From: Neorhizobium galegae | GTDB taxonomy: Bacteria > Pseudomonadota > Alphaproteobacteria > Rhizobiales > Rhizobiaceae | NCBI RefSeq assembly: GCF_017877055.1 | Contig: NZ_JAGIPG010000002.1 | Coordinates: 1,612,001-1,676,000, forward strand | Direction: 5' to 3' | DNA length: 64,000 bases | Shown: positions 1 to 8,434 of the stretch, in pieces | Layout: every line of letters starts with the position of its first letter | How positions within the stretch are numbered: position 1 is the stretch's first letter | Notes under the pieces: model-generated | Told to the model about the DNA's origin: nothing | Database searches by the model: none | The model's input: only the letters and a program-made list of their open reading frames with translations | Made by a program: the position numbers and the translations under genes

Positions 1-3000
1 TTCGTTCACCTTCGCGTCCATTCCGCCTATTCGTTGCTTGAAGGCGCGCTGCCGCTCAAGAAGATCCTCTCGAAGGCAATCGCGGACAATCAGCCCGCGA
101 TCGCGATCACCGATACCAACAATCTCTTCGTTGCCCTGGAATTCGCCCAGAAGGCGATCGGCGACGGCCTGCAGCCGATCATCGGCTGCCAGCTGTCGAT
201 CGATATGGAAGACCAGTCCGACGAGCGCCGCAACAGCCACCAGCAGCTCGCCAAGCTGCCGGCGATCGTCGTGCTGGCGGCCAATGCCACCGGTTACGAA
301 CGGCTGGTCGACCTTATCAGCCGGGCCTATCTGGGCGGTGAGGGGCATCAGTCCATCCATATCTGCCGCTCCTGGCTGGAGGACGGCGGCACCGAAGGTC
401 TGATCGCGCTGACCGGCGCCGGCACCGGTCCGGTCGATACCGTTCTGAAGGAAGGCAATGCCACGCTTGCCGAAGCAAGGCTCCTGAAGCTCAAGGAAAT
501 CTTCGGCGACCGGCTTTATGTCGAACTGCAGCGCCACGGCGCCTATGACCGGCGCCACGAGCACAAGATCGTCACGCTCGCCTACGATCACGACCTGCCG
601 CTAGTCGCGACCAACGAAGCCTTCTTTCCCACTAAGGCCGATTACGATGCCCATGACGCGCTGATGGCTGTTGCCCATAACGCGATCGTCTCGGACGACA
701 CCCGATTCCGCCTGACGCCGGACCATTATCTGAAGAGCCGCGCCGAGATGGCAAAGCTGTTCGCCGACCTGCCGGAGGCGCTTGAAAACACGGTCGAGAT
801 CGCCCGCCGCTGTTCCTTCGTGCTGAAAACCCGCAATCCGATCCTGCCGCGCTTCACCGGCGCCACGGACGATCCGGCGGAAGCCGAGCGCGCCGAGGCG
901 GAGGAACTGCGCCGCCAGTCCGTGGAAGGTCTCGAAGAGCGCATCGCGACGCTCGGCATCACGCGCGGTTATACCGAACAGGACTATCGCGAACGGCTGG
1001 ACTTCGAGCTCAGCGTCATCGAGAAGATGAAGTTTCCAGGCTACTTCCTGATCGTTGCCGACTTCATCAAATGGGCCAAGCAGCAGGGCATCCCGGTTGG
1101 TCCCGGCCGTGGTTCCGGTGCGGGCTCGCTGGTCGCCTACGCGCTGACCATTACCGACGTCGATCCGCTGCGCTTCTCGCTTCTGTTCGAGCGCTTCCTC
1201 AATCCCGACCGCGTCTCGATGCCGGACTTCGACATCGACTTCTGCCAGGACCGCCGCGAAGAGGTGATCCGTTACGTGCAGCAGAAATACGGCCGCGAGC
1301 AGGTGGCGCAGATCATCACCTTCGGTTCGCTGCAGGCGCGCGCCGCCTTGCGCGACGTCGGCCGCGTGCTCGAGATGCCCTATGGCCAGGTCGACAAGAT
1401 CTGCAAGCTGGTGCCGAACAACCCGGCCAACCCGACGCCCCTGTCGAAGGCGATCGAGGAGGATCCGAAATTCCAGGAGGAGGCCGACAAGGAACCGGTC
1501 GTCGCCCGCCTCCTCGATATCGCCCAGAAGATCGAAGGCCTCTACCGCCACGCCTCGACCCACGCCGCCGGCATCGTCATCGGCGACCGGCCGCTGTCGA
1601 AGCTGGTACCGATGTATCGCGACCCGCGCTCGGACATGCCGGTCACCCAGTTCAACATGAAATGGGTGGAGCAGGCGGGCCTCGTGAAGTTCGACTTCCT
1701 CGGCCTGAAGACGCTGACCGTGCTGAAGACCGCCGTCGATTTCTGCCGCAAGCGCGGCATCGAGGTCGATCTCGCCAAGATCCCGCTCGACGACACCAAG
1801 ACCTACGAAATGCTCTCGCGCGGCGAGACGGTCGGCGTGTTCCAGGTGGAAAGTGCGGGCATGCGCAAGGCGCTGATCGGCATGCGGCCAGACTGCATCG
1901 AGGACATCATCGCGCTCGTGGCGCTTTATCGTCCGGGCCCGATGGAGAACATTCCGACCTACAACGCCCGCAAGCACGGCGAGGAGGAGATCGAGTCGAT
2001 CCATCCGATGATCGACCATCTCTTGAAGGAGACCCAAGGGGTTATCGTCTACCAGGAGCAGGTCATGCAGATCGCCCAGGTGCTCTCGGGCTACTCGCTC
2101 GGCGAGGCCGACCTGCTGCGCCGCGCCATGGGCAAGAAGATCAAGGCGGAGATGGACCAGCAGAGCGAACGCTTTGTCGATGGCGCCATCAAGAACGGCG
2201 TCTCCAAGCCGCAGGCCAACAATATCTTCGAACTGCTCGCCAAGTTCGCCAACTACGGCTTCAACAAATCGCACGCCGCGGCCTACGCCATCGTCTCCTA
2301 CCAGACGGCCTTCATGAAGGCGCATTACCCGGTCGAGTTCCTCGCGGCCTCGATGACCTACGATATGGCGAACAGCGAGAAGCTCAACGATTTCCGGCAG
2401 GATGCGGGCCGCCTCGGCATCGCGGTCATTCCGCCGTCGGTGCAGACGTCGTTCCGGCATTTCGAGACCGGCGACAACCGGATCTATTATGCGCTCGCCG
2501 CCATCAAGGGCGTCGGCGAGTCGGCGGTCGACCACATCACCGAAGTGCGCGGCGATGTGCCGTTTGCCAGCATCGAGGATTTCTGCCTCAGGATCGATCC
2601 GAAACAGGTCAACCGCCGCGTCATGGAAAGCCTGATTTCGGCCGGCGCCTTCGATTGTTTCGGCCGCGACCGCGCCGAGCTGATCGGCGGTCTCGACCGC
2701 ATCATCGGTTATGCGCAGCGCGCACAAGGGGAAAAGGTCAGCGGCCAGCACGACATGTTCGGCTCGTCCTCCGCCTCCGGGCCGGAAACGCTGATCTTCC
2801 CGTCGTTTACGCCGTGGATGCCGTCCGAAATGCTGATGCGCGAATATCAGGTGCTCGGCTTCTATCTCTCCGCCCACCCGCTCGATGCCTATGCCAATGT
2901 GCTCGCCAAGATGCGCGTCCAGAATTTCGCGGACTTTTCGGCGGCCGTGAAACAGGGCGCCACCGCCGGCCGGCTGGCCGGGACGGTGACCGGCAAGCAG

Positions 3001-3441
3001 GAACGCAAGACCCGCACCGGCAACAAGATGGGCATCGTCACCTTCTCGGATGCGACCGGCCAGTTCGAGGCGGTGCTGTTTTCGGAGGGGCTGGCGCAAT
3101 ATCGTGACCTGCTCGAGCCCGGCAAGTCGCTGGTCATCACCGTGCAGGCGGAGGAACGGCCGGAAGGCATCGGCCTGCGCATCCAGACGGCGCAGTCGCT
3201 CGAGGAGAAATCGGTGCAGATGCAGAAGGCGCTGCGCGTCTTCGTGCGCGATTCAGGCCCGCTGCGCACTGTCGCGCGGCACTTGAATGCCCGGGGCGAC
3301 GGGCTGGTATCCTTCGTGGTCATCAAGGATGACGGCAAGCGGGAGATCGAGGTGGAGCTGACGGAGAAATACCGCATCTCGCCGGAAATCGCCGCGGCGC
3401 TTCGCACAGCGCCGGGCGTTCTCGATGTCGAGCTGGTCTAA
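1..3441 (+). CDS. dnaE: DNA polymerase III alpha subunit, 5' end outside the window
   Basis: This is the catalytic subunit of the replicative DNA polymerase. The reading frame is already open at base 1, where FVHLRVHSAYSLLEGAL matches the start of the PHP domain of DnaE. 1146 residues are visible against about 1160 for the full protein, so only some 10-20 residues are missing and the start codon lies outside the window. The polymerase core carries the acidic motif PDFDIDF (near base 1220), holding two of the catalytic aspartates. The C-terminal part has the OB-fold region (GTVTGKQERKTRTGNKMG) that binds single-stranded template. It is the DnaE1 type, not the error-prone DnaE2, judged from the near-E. 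coli length and N-terminus. It converges with the next gene across a palindromic repeat. Confidence 0.97.
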   Translation, partial: FVHLRVHSAYSLLEGALPLKKILSKAIADNQPAIAITDTNNLFVALEFAQKAIGDGLQPIIGCQLSIDMEDQSDERRNSHQQLAKLPAIVVLAANATGYERLVDLISRAYLGGEGHQSIHICRSWLEDGGTEGLIALTGAGTGPVDTVLKEGNATLAEARLLKLKEIFGDRLYVELQRHGAYDRRHEHKIVTLAYDHDLPLVATNEAFFPTKADYDAHDALMAVAHNAIVSDDTRFRLTPDHYLKSRAEMAKLFADLPEALENTVEIARRCSFVLKTRNPILPRFTGATDDPAEAERAEAEELRRQSVEGLEERIATLGITRGYTEQDYRERLDFELSVIEKMKFPGYFLIVADFIKWAKQQGIPVGPGRGSGAGSLVAYALTITDVDPLRFSLLFERFLNPDRVSMPDFDIDFCQDRREEVIRYVQQKYGREQVAQIITFGSLQARAALRDVGRVLEMPYGQVDKICKLVPNNPANPTPLSKAIEEDPKFQEEADKEPVVARLLDIAQKIEGLYRHASTHAAGIVIGDRPLSKLVPMYRDPRSDMPVTQFNMKWVEQAGLVKFDFLGLKTLTVLKTAVDFCRKRGIEVDLAKIPLDDTKTYEMLSRGETVGVFQVESAGMRKALIGMRPDCIEDIIALVALYRPGPMENIPTYNARKHGEEEIESIHPMIDHLLKETQGVIVYQEQVMQIAQVLSGYSLGEADLLRRAMGKKIKAEMDQQSERFVDGAIKNGVSKPQANNIFELLAKFANYGFNKSHAAAYAIVSYQTAFMKAHYPVEFLAASMTYDMANSEKLNDFRQDAGRLGIAVIPPSVQTSFRHFETGDNRIYYALAAIKGVGESAVDHITEVRGDVPFASIEDFCLRIDPKQVNRRVMESLISAGAFDCFGRDRAELIGGLDRIIGYAQRAQGEKVSGQHDMFGSSSASGPETLIFPSFTPWMPSEMLMREYQVLGFYLSAHPLDAYANVLAKMRVQNFADFSAAVKQGATAGRLAGTVTGKQERKTRTGNKMGIVTFSDATGQFEAVLFSEGLAQYRDLLEPGKSLVITVQAEERPEGIGLRIQTAQSLEEKSVQMQKALRVFVRDSGPLRTVARHLNARGDGLVSFVVIKDDGKREIEVELTEKYRISPEIAAALRTAPGVLDVELV

Positions 3442-3443
3442 CG

Positions 3444-3490
3444 CGCATGTCGCGCAAAAGTGTGCAGCGGTTTTGCGATAATGACATGCG
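3444..3490. repeat. Rhizobial intergenic palindromic repeat
   Basis: An imperfect palindrome just after the dnaE stop codon. The outer arms are CGCATGTCG and TGACATGCG, the inner arms GCGCAAAA and TTTTGCGA, around the loop GTGTGCAGCGG. From memory, near-identical elements with the core AAAAGTGTGCAGCGGTTTTGCG are scattered between genes in many Rhizobiaceae chromosomes; this was not checked. It is the only copy I noticed here. Lying between two convergent genes, it may act as a terminator or mRNA-end stabiliser. Confidence 0.65.
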
Positions 3491-3504
3491 TAGAAATACG
3501 CGAC

Positions 3505-4902
3505 TCAGTAGAGACCATAGGCGCGGGGCTTCGCCTCCGTCCGCCGCTGGCTGACCGGCTGCGGCCTGATGATGGAGGCCTGCGCTTCGGCCACCCGCTG
3601 TACCGGCTGGGTGACAGTGATGAAATCGGTGCCATCGCCGGTATCCGCGCCGATGCCCTGGTCGTTGATCGTGAGAGATGAGCCGTCGCTGATCAGCGTC
3701 TCGATCCGGTCGCGAATGTCGGCCGGGATTTCGATGCGGGCAAGCGCCTTTGCGGCGGCGCCCGGCGCATAGGGATCGTCGGCGACCGTGATCCCGAGCC
3801 GCTGCTTCATCGCAGCGCTGAGGCCGTTGGGAACCGTGACGCTGTGCCATTCGGCCGTCTCTTCCTTGCGCTCGACCTTGTCGACGCTGAAGAAATGCGT
3901 GCCGAGCGCGATTTCGGGATCCTTGATGCCGACCGGAGCCTCGAACAACGGCTGGAAATTCTGGCGCACCATGATCTGGCCCATCGGCGGGCGCGGCTGG
4001 CCGGCGGTCTCATAGAGCGAGTCGAGGAATTCCGGCGTCACCAGCGCGCCCTTGGGCGACAGGTTCTTCCAGCGCTTGAAACCGGCAATCGCGCTGCGGG
4101 TCATCGGACCGGCGAAACCGTCGCCGCCGCCGGTGTCGAAACCGAGCTGCTGCAGCAGGATCTGTGCGTCCATTAGCGCCTCGCGCTCGCCTCGGCGGGT
4201 GATGAGGATGCGCAGCGGTGCGACATCCTCTGCGGCAACAGCGGCCGGCTTGGTCGTTGTCGGCGACGCGTCTGTCGTCGGATGGACGATCGACGGGTTG
4301 TTCGGCACCACGTTCATCGCCACTTCGACCGGCTTGGAATCGACCGGTTTGGAACTACTGCTGATCGACGAGGTCCTCAGCTGCACGTCGGAAAGCAGCG
4401 GTCCTGTCGGCAGCGGCTTGCGCGGCAGGAACAGGTTGGCGTTCTCGATCAATTGCGGCACGACCGGCGCATCGGTGATGATCACATGCGCGCCGCGCTC
4501 GGTCATCTGGAAGAGCGACTTGGCAAAGGCGCCCGGCATCCGCACGCAGCCGTGCGAGGCGGGATAGTTCGGTACGCTGTTCGACTCATGAAGCGCGATG
4601 CCGGACCAGGTCAGGCGCTGCATCCACGGCATGGGCGCGTTCGAATAGAGGTTGGATTCGTGATATTTCTGTTTTTCGAGGATCGAGAAGATGCCGCTCG
4701 GCGTCGAATGACCTTGCTTGCCGGTCGAAACCTTCGAGGTGGTGACAACCGTTTCGCCGTCATAGACGACGAGCGACTGCTTGTCCTTGGAAACGATGAT
4801 TTGCAGCGTGCGGGCACCTTCCGCAAAAGCCGCATGCGACAGCATGGTCGCAGACAAAAGACCTAACCCGAACACCAGGCGACGCAACATGACCGACCCC
4901 AT
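3505..4902 (-). CDS. L,D-transpeptidase (YkuD family) with C-terminal peptidoglycan-binding-like region
   Basis: A periplasmic enzyme expected to form 3-3 cross-links in peptidoglycan or attach proteins to it. The N-terminus is a signal peptide (RRLVFGLGLLSATMLSHAAFA). The YkuD domain follows, with the catalytic signature HES...YPASHGCVRMPG; the nucleophile is the Cys near residue 119. A proline/threonine-rich linker leads to a region around residues 235-280 (AQILLQQLGFDTGG...GPMTRSAIAGF) typical of PG_binding_1 repeats. I chose the ATG at 4902. An ATG at 4890 is equally possible, has a GGGG six bases upstream, and still encodes the whole signal peptide. The substrate is not evident from the sequence. 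Confidence 0.88.
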   Translation of the reverse strand: MGSVMLRRLVFGLGLLSATMLSHAAFAEGARTLQIIVSKDKQSLVVYDGETVVTTSKVSTGKQGHSTPSGIFSILEKQKYHESNLYSNAPMPWMQRLTWSGIALHESNSVPNYPASHGCVRMPGAFAKSLFQMTERGAHVIITDAPVVPQLIENANLFLPRKPLPTGPLLSDVQLRTSSISSSSKPVDSKPVEVAMNVVPNNPSIVHPTTDASPTTTKPAAVAAEDVAPLRILITRRGEREALMDAQILLQQLGFDTGGGDGFAGPMTRSAIAGFKRWKNLSPKGALVTPEFLDSLYETAGQPRPPMGQIMVRQNFQPLFEAPVGIKDPEIALGTHFFSVDKVERKEETAEWHSVTVPNGLSAAMKQRLGITVADDPYAPGAAAKALARIEIPADIRDRIETLISDGSSLTINDQGIGADTGDGTDFITVTQPVQRVAEAQASIIRPQPVSQRRTEAKPRAYGLY

Positions 4903-4998
4903 ACGCAATACAAGACCCGCATATTAGCGCACGAGGTTTAAGGAAGGTTATCCGCGCCGCGAGTAGTTTTAACGTTATGGTTAATAACGGATCACATT

Positions 4999-6291
4999 TC
5001 ATTGATCCCGGCGGCGGCTTCCGAAAGTATATCCGGTCTCGACGGCAGCCTTGCCGAACTTGTCGCGCAGCTTGTCCATCGCCGCTTCCGCGGCCGCCCG
5101 GCGGCCTGCCTGGCGGTCGACCAGATCGGGCGGATCGGCACGCGCGGGGTCGCCGAGATCGGTGACGCCGATGCCGAGCAGGCGGAATTTGGTGCCGTCG
5201 GTCTCGCGTTCCATCAGCGACAGGCCGGTCCTGAAAATCCGGTCGGCGAGCTGGGTCGGGTCCTCGAGCCGCTTGTTGCGGGTGCGGCTCTTGAAGTCGG
5301 CGGTCTTCAGCTTGAGAACGACGGTCTGCCCGGCGATGCCGTGTTTCTTCAGCCGCGCCGAGACCTTCTCGGAAAGCCGGCGCAGGATCGGCACGAGGTC
5401 GTCATAACGCGAGATGTCGTCGAAGAAGGTGGTCTCGGCCGAAACGCTCTTCGCCGCTTCGTTCGGATGCACTTCGCGATCGTCGATGCCGCGCGAGAGG
5501 CGGTAGAGCCGCTGGCCGATCGAGCCGTAGCGGCGCATTAGGTCGGCTTCCTGCATGGTCTGGAGCTGGCCGATGGTGCGGATCCCGTCCGCCTCCAGCG
5601 TCGCGTTGAACGCCTTGCCGACGCCCCAGATGGTGGTGACGGGTCGGGTCGCCAGGAATTCCAGCGCCTCTTCCTGGCCGATCACCGAAAAGCCGCGCGG
5701 CTTCTGCAGGTCGGAAGCGACCTTGGCGAGGAATTTGCAATAGGAGAGGCCGACCGAAACGCTGATGCCGATCTCGTCCTGCACCCGCTTGGCGAATTTC
5801 GCGAGGATGCGGGCCGGGGGAGCATGATGCAGCCGTTCGGTGCCGGCGAGTTCGAGGAAGGCCTCGTCGATCGACAGTGGCTGAACCAGCGGCGTCAGGT
5901 CGTGCATCATGGCGCGCACCTGCCGCCCGACCGTCACATATTTTTCCATGTTCGGCGGGATCACGACGGCGTCGGGGCAGAGTTCCAGCGCCTTGAACAT
6001 CGGCATTGCCGAGCGGACGCCGTTGATGCGGGCAATGTAACAGGCCGTCGAGACGACGCCGCGTTTGCCGCCGCCGATGATCACCGGCTTGTCGGCAAGC
6101 TCCGGATTGTCGCGTTTTTCGATCGTCGCGTAGAAGGCGTCGCAATCGATATGCGCCAGCGTCAGGCCATAGAGCTCCTTGTGATAGACGAGGCGCGGGC
6201 TGCCGCAGGCGCGGCAACGGCGCACTTCCGCCTTCTGCTCCGCAAGGCAGTCGCGACAGAAGCCGGGTGTCTTGTCAGGCGTAGGCGTCAT
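4999..6291 (-). CDS. dinB: DNA polymerase IV (Y family) with N-terminal zinc-finger-like extension
   Basis: An error-prone translesion polymerase. The Y-family signature is complete: the first catalytic aspartate in [14 protein letters not shown], the palm motif SIDEAFLEL, and little-finger sequence towards the C-terminus. Before the polymerase domain lie about 40 extra residues with a CX2CX10CX2C pattern (CRDC...CRAC), probably a small zinc site not found in E. coli DinB. The ATG at 6291 is preferred over an upstream TTG because that TTG lies inside a LexA box. The SOS box indicates induction by DNA damage. Only the tail of the protein faces the L,D-transpeptidase promoter region, with no shared operon. 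Confidence 0.93.
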   Translation of the reverse strand: MTPTPDKTPGFCRDCLAEQKAEVRRCRACGSPRLVYHKELYGLTLAHIDCDAFYATIEKRDNPELADKPVIIGGGKRGVVSTACYIARINGVRSAMPMFKALELCPDAVVIPPNMEKYVTVGRQVRAMMHDLTPLVQPLSIDEAFLELAGTERLHHAPPARILAKFAKRVQDEIGISVSVGLSYCKFLAKVASDLQKPRGFSVIGQEEALEFLATRPVTTIWGVGKAFNATLEADGIRTIGQLQTMQEADLMRRYGSIGQRLYRLSRGIDDREVHPNEAAKSVSAETTFFDDISRYDDLVPILRRLSEKVSARLKKHGIAGQTVVLKLKTADFKSRTRNKRLEDPTQLADRIFRTGLSLMERETDGTKFRLLGIGVTDLGDPARADPPDLVDRQAGRRAAAEAAMDKLRDKFGKAAVETGYTFGSRRRDQ

Positions 6292-6297
6292 GGCTGA

Positions 6298-6312
6298 GAA
6301 CAAAGATTGAAC
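6298..6312 (-). promoter_or_regulatory. LexA (SOS) box upstream of dinB
   Basis: On the minus strand this reads GTTC-AATCTTT-GTTC, an exact match to the direct-repeat SOS box GTTC-N7-GTTC recognised by alphaproteobacterial LexA. It ends seven bases before the chosen dinB start codon, so LexA bound here would block the promoter or the start of transcription. Regulation by LexA is inferred from the motif and from dinB being a known SOS gene. Confidence 0.8.
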
Positions 6313-6333
6313 ATTGTGACGTTAAAGCCTAAG

Positions 6334-6348
6334 CTTGTGAGTCACAAG
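6334..6348. repeat. Perfect 15-bp palindrome in the dinB/GNAT divergent promoter region
   Basis: CTTGTGA-G-TCACAAG, seven-base arms around one base. It lies 20 bases before the GTG start of the GNAT gene and 36 bases from the start of the SOS box. The form suits a dimeric transcription factor, but I cannot name one. Confidence 0.5.
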
Positions 6349-6368
6349 GGAGAGCGTAGAGGTTTGGC

Positions 6369-6950
6369 GTGGATATCGATCTTCGGTTCGAGCCCGTGAC
6401 GGCGGAACGCTGGGAGGATTTCGAAATGCTCTTCGGCCCGCAGGGGGCCTTCTATCACTGTTGGTGCGTCGCGTTGCGCCTGCCCCAGGCGGTGCGCACG
6501 AAGATGCAGCCGCAGGAGCGGAAGGACCATATCCGCGGCCGCATAACCGCCGGTCCGCCGCCCGGCATTCTGGCTTATTCGAAGGCTGAACCGGTGGCCT
6601 GGGTGCAGGTGGGACCGCGGCACGACGTGCCGCAGTTCAATTCGCCACGCACCGTCTCGCGCCCGCTGGAGGAGGCGGATGCAACCGATCCCTCCGTCTG
6701 GGCGGTCAGCTGTTTTTTCCTGACGCCGAAGCTCAGGGGCAAAGGGCTGAGCCACCGTCTGCTGTCGGGTGCCATCGACTATGCGCGCCGGATGGGAGCG
6801 CGTTTCGTCGATGCCTGTCCGATCGATCATGTGAAACAGTCGAAATCGGTGACGCTGTGCATCGGCTCGACGGCGATCTTCGACGCCGCCGGCTTCGACG
6901 TGGTGGAACGCCGCAAGGACGGACGGCCGCTGATGCGGCTGGAACTCTAG
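6369..6950 (+). CDS. GNAT family N-acetyltransferase
   Basis: A 193-residue acetyltransferase that transfers the acetyl group of acetyl-CoA to an unknown substrate. The acetyl-CoA-binding motif A is visible as LTPKLRGKGLSHRLL, near residues 117-131. The first half includes a Cys/Trp-rich stretch (AFYHCWCVALRLP), an unusual element for the fold. The start is a GTG preceded by GAGAGCGTAGAGG, which supplies a weak ribosome binding site. It is divergent from dinB and convergent with the HAD gene, four bases away. The substrate cannot be read from the sequence. Confidence 0.85.
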   Translation: MDIDLRFEPVTAERWEDFEMLFGPQGAFYHCWCVALRLPQAVRTKMQPQERKDHIRGRITAGPPPGILAYSKAEPVAWVQVGPRHDVPQFNSPRTVSRPLEEADATDPSVWAVSCFFLTPKLRGKGLSHRLLSGAIDYARRMGARFVDACPIDHVKQSKSVTLCIGSTAIFDAAGFDVVERRKDGRPLMRLEL

Positions 6951-6953
6951 ATG

Positions 6954-7604
6954 TCAGGCGGCTTTGGGCTGGATATGGCTACGGATCAGCTCGGCGGCAT
7001 GGGCCCAGTCGGTTGCCCGGACGATGCCTTCGGCGGGTTTCGGCGCAAGCAGATGCAGGGGCGAGTCGGGCATCATGTGGAGGAGGAGGCACTCAGAGAC
7101 ATGATCCCGCACCGAATGAAGATTATGCGCCATGTCGTCGATGAAGACGGAGGGCAGGGGGCGCCCGGCATGCAGGCGCTGCATGATCGGCCCCTTCGGC
7201 TCTTCGCTGGCGATCATCGGGAAGGTGAGGCCGATCTGGTCGAGAAGCCGGCGGCGGTGTTCCCGATAGCGCGGCGGCATCGCGGTGAGAAACACGACGT
7301 CGGCATCCTTCGACAGCGCGTCGAGCGTCTGGACGACGAGGTCGGTGGGGATCTGCCAGTTCTCCTGGGCCTCGAAGAAAGCCTCAATCAGCCGGCGCAC
7401 ATCCGGGTGCTCAAGCGCGATCTGGGTCTCAACGGAGACGATATTGCCGGTGAGCCGGAACGAGCGCGGCAGCAGTTCATGGCCTTCGCCGCGCAGAAAC
7501 TCCTGGAAGGGGGCCACGAAGTGCAGCACCACATCGTCGATATCGCAGACGACGAGCGGCCGGTCGCCGAGGCGCACATGCGAAAGGTCGAGGATCTCGG
7601 TCAT
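6954..7604 (-). CDS. HAD-like hydrolase superfamily protein
   Basis: A 216-residue protein with haloacid-dehalogenase features: the nucleophile motif DIDDVV near residue 18, the Thr-containing motif VVFLTAMPP in the middle, and a late acidic motif VFIDD. It is probably a small-molecule phosphatase or related enzyme; the substrate is unknown. I chose the ATG at 7604 because it follows the stop codon of the DUF3572 gene directly (TGA-G-ATG), so the two genes are translationally linked. Longer reading frames upstream overlap DUF3572 and lack the fold. Confidence 0.72.
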   Translation of the reverse strand: MTEILDLSHVRLGDRPLVVCDIDDVVLHFVAPFQEFLRGEGHELLPRSFRLTGNIVSVETQIALEHPDVRRLIEAFFEAQENWQIPTDLVVQTLDALSKDADVVFLTAMPPRYREHRRRLLDQIGLTFPMIASEEPKGPIMQRLHAGRPLPSVFIDDMAHNLHSVRDHVSECLLLHMMPDSPLHLLAPKPAEGIVRATDWAHAAELIRSHIQPKAA

Positions 7605-7605
7605 C

Positions 7606-7914
7606 TCAATAGTCGCCGGAATCGAGCCCGGGGCCGGAATAGTGATGCGAGGCTGCTGCCACGGCTTCAGGCTTTGTATCCGTCGCCTCGCAGAAGGCCA
7701 GCAGAGTCGGCTCATGCCCCATCAAGAAATCGATCATGCCGGCGAGAAAGCCCGGATCGTTTACCGCATTGCGCAACTGGTTGGGCTGGACGCCGGAAAG
7801 GGCGAGGAAACGGCCGAGCATATCGGGTTCGCTGGCGAGCCATCCGAGAATGGCGGCCGCGGTCTCTTCCGCCTGGGTTCTGTTGTTTCGAGTATTACCG
7901 GGGTCGCGCCGCAT
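7606..7914 (-). CDS. DUF3572 family protein
   Basis: A 102-residue soluble protein of a family restricted to alphaproteobacteria, mainly Rhizobiales. The pattern ETAAAILGWLASEPDMLGRF followed by LSGVQPNQLRNAVNDPGFLAGMIDFLMGHEP is the recognisable core. No function is established. It is cotranscribed with the HAD gene (stop and start one base apart) and divergent from divK-pleD, an arrangement I recall as common in rhizobia. The ATG start is the first in the frame. Confidence 0.82.
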   Translation of the reverse strand: MRRDPGNTRNNRTQAEETAAAILGWLASEPDMLGRFLALSGVQPNQLRNAVNDPGFLAGMIDFLMGHEPTLLAFCEATDTKPEAVAAASHHYSGPGLDSGDY

Positions 7915-8046
7915 TGTCTGCCGAGTTACCTCTTTTTCAACTAAATGGCTTTACCGTGCCTGATAGGCGCTCTGTGGAATCGGCCGTTCCGGGAGCTTAT
8001 ATACTGAAGGCACTCATGCAAGCCGGGATTTAAGGAACGGATCGCC

Positions 8047-8418
8047 ATGCCCAAACGGGTCATGATCGTCGAGGACAACGAGCTGAACATGAAGCTCTTC
8101 CGCGACCTGATCGAAGCATCGGGATACGATACCATCCAGACCCGCAATGGTATGGAAGCGCTTGATCTTGCACGCAAACATCGCCCCGACCTGATTTTGA
8201 TGGATATCCAGCTACCCGAGGTTTCGGGTCTGGAAGTCACCAAATGGCTGAAGGAAGACGATGAATTGCACGTCATTCCGGTGATCGCGGTCACCGCCTT
8301 TGCCATGAAGGGCGATGAGGAGCGCATTCGCCAGGGTGGCTGCGAGGCCTATGTCTCGAAACCTATCTCGGTGCCGAAGTTCATCGAGACGATTAAAACA
8401 TATCTCGGCGACGCGTGA
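8047..8418 (+). CDS. divK: Single-domain response regulator DivK
   Basis: A 123-residue receiver domain without an output domain. The phospho-acceptor is Asp53 in LILMDIQLP, the acidic pair is in VEDNE, and the conserved Lys is in YVSKP. In Caulobacter and rhizobia DivK carries phosphate between the histidine kinases PleC and DivJ and steers the CtrA pathway that controls division and replication. pleD follows 16 bases downstream, so the two form an operon. A TAAGGAAC ribosome binding site lies just before the ATG. I see no canonical CtrA box in the upstream gap. Confidence 0.95.
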   Translation: MPKRVMIVEDNELNMKLFRDLIEASGYDTIQTRNGMEALDLARKHRPDLILMDIQLPEVSGLEVTKWLKEDDELHVIPVIAVTAFAMKGDEERIRQGGCEAYVSKPISVPKFIETIKTYLGDA

Positions 8419-8434
8419 AAACGGGACGGATCTC

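Noticed and set aside
601..3099. An 832-residue open frame antisense to dnaE
   Set aside because: It is a shadow of GC-rich codon use in dnaE: no ribosome binding site, no known domain, Arg/His/Asp-rich composition typical of antisense frames.
4969..4984. TTAA-N8-TTAA upstream of the L,D-transpeptidase gene as a CtrA box
   Set aside because: The spacing is eight and not seven bases, so it does not fit the CtrA consensus.
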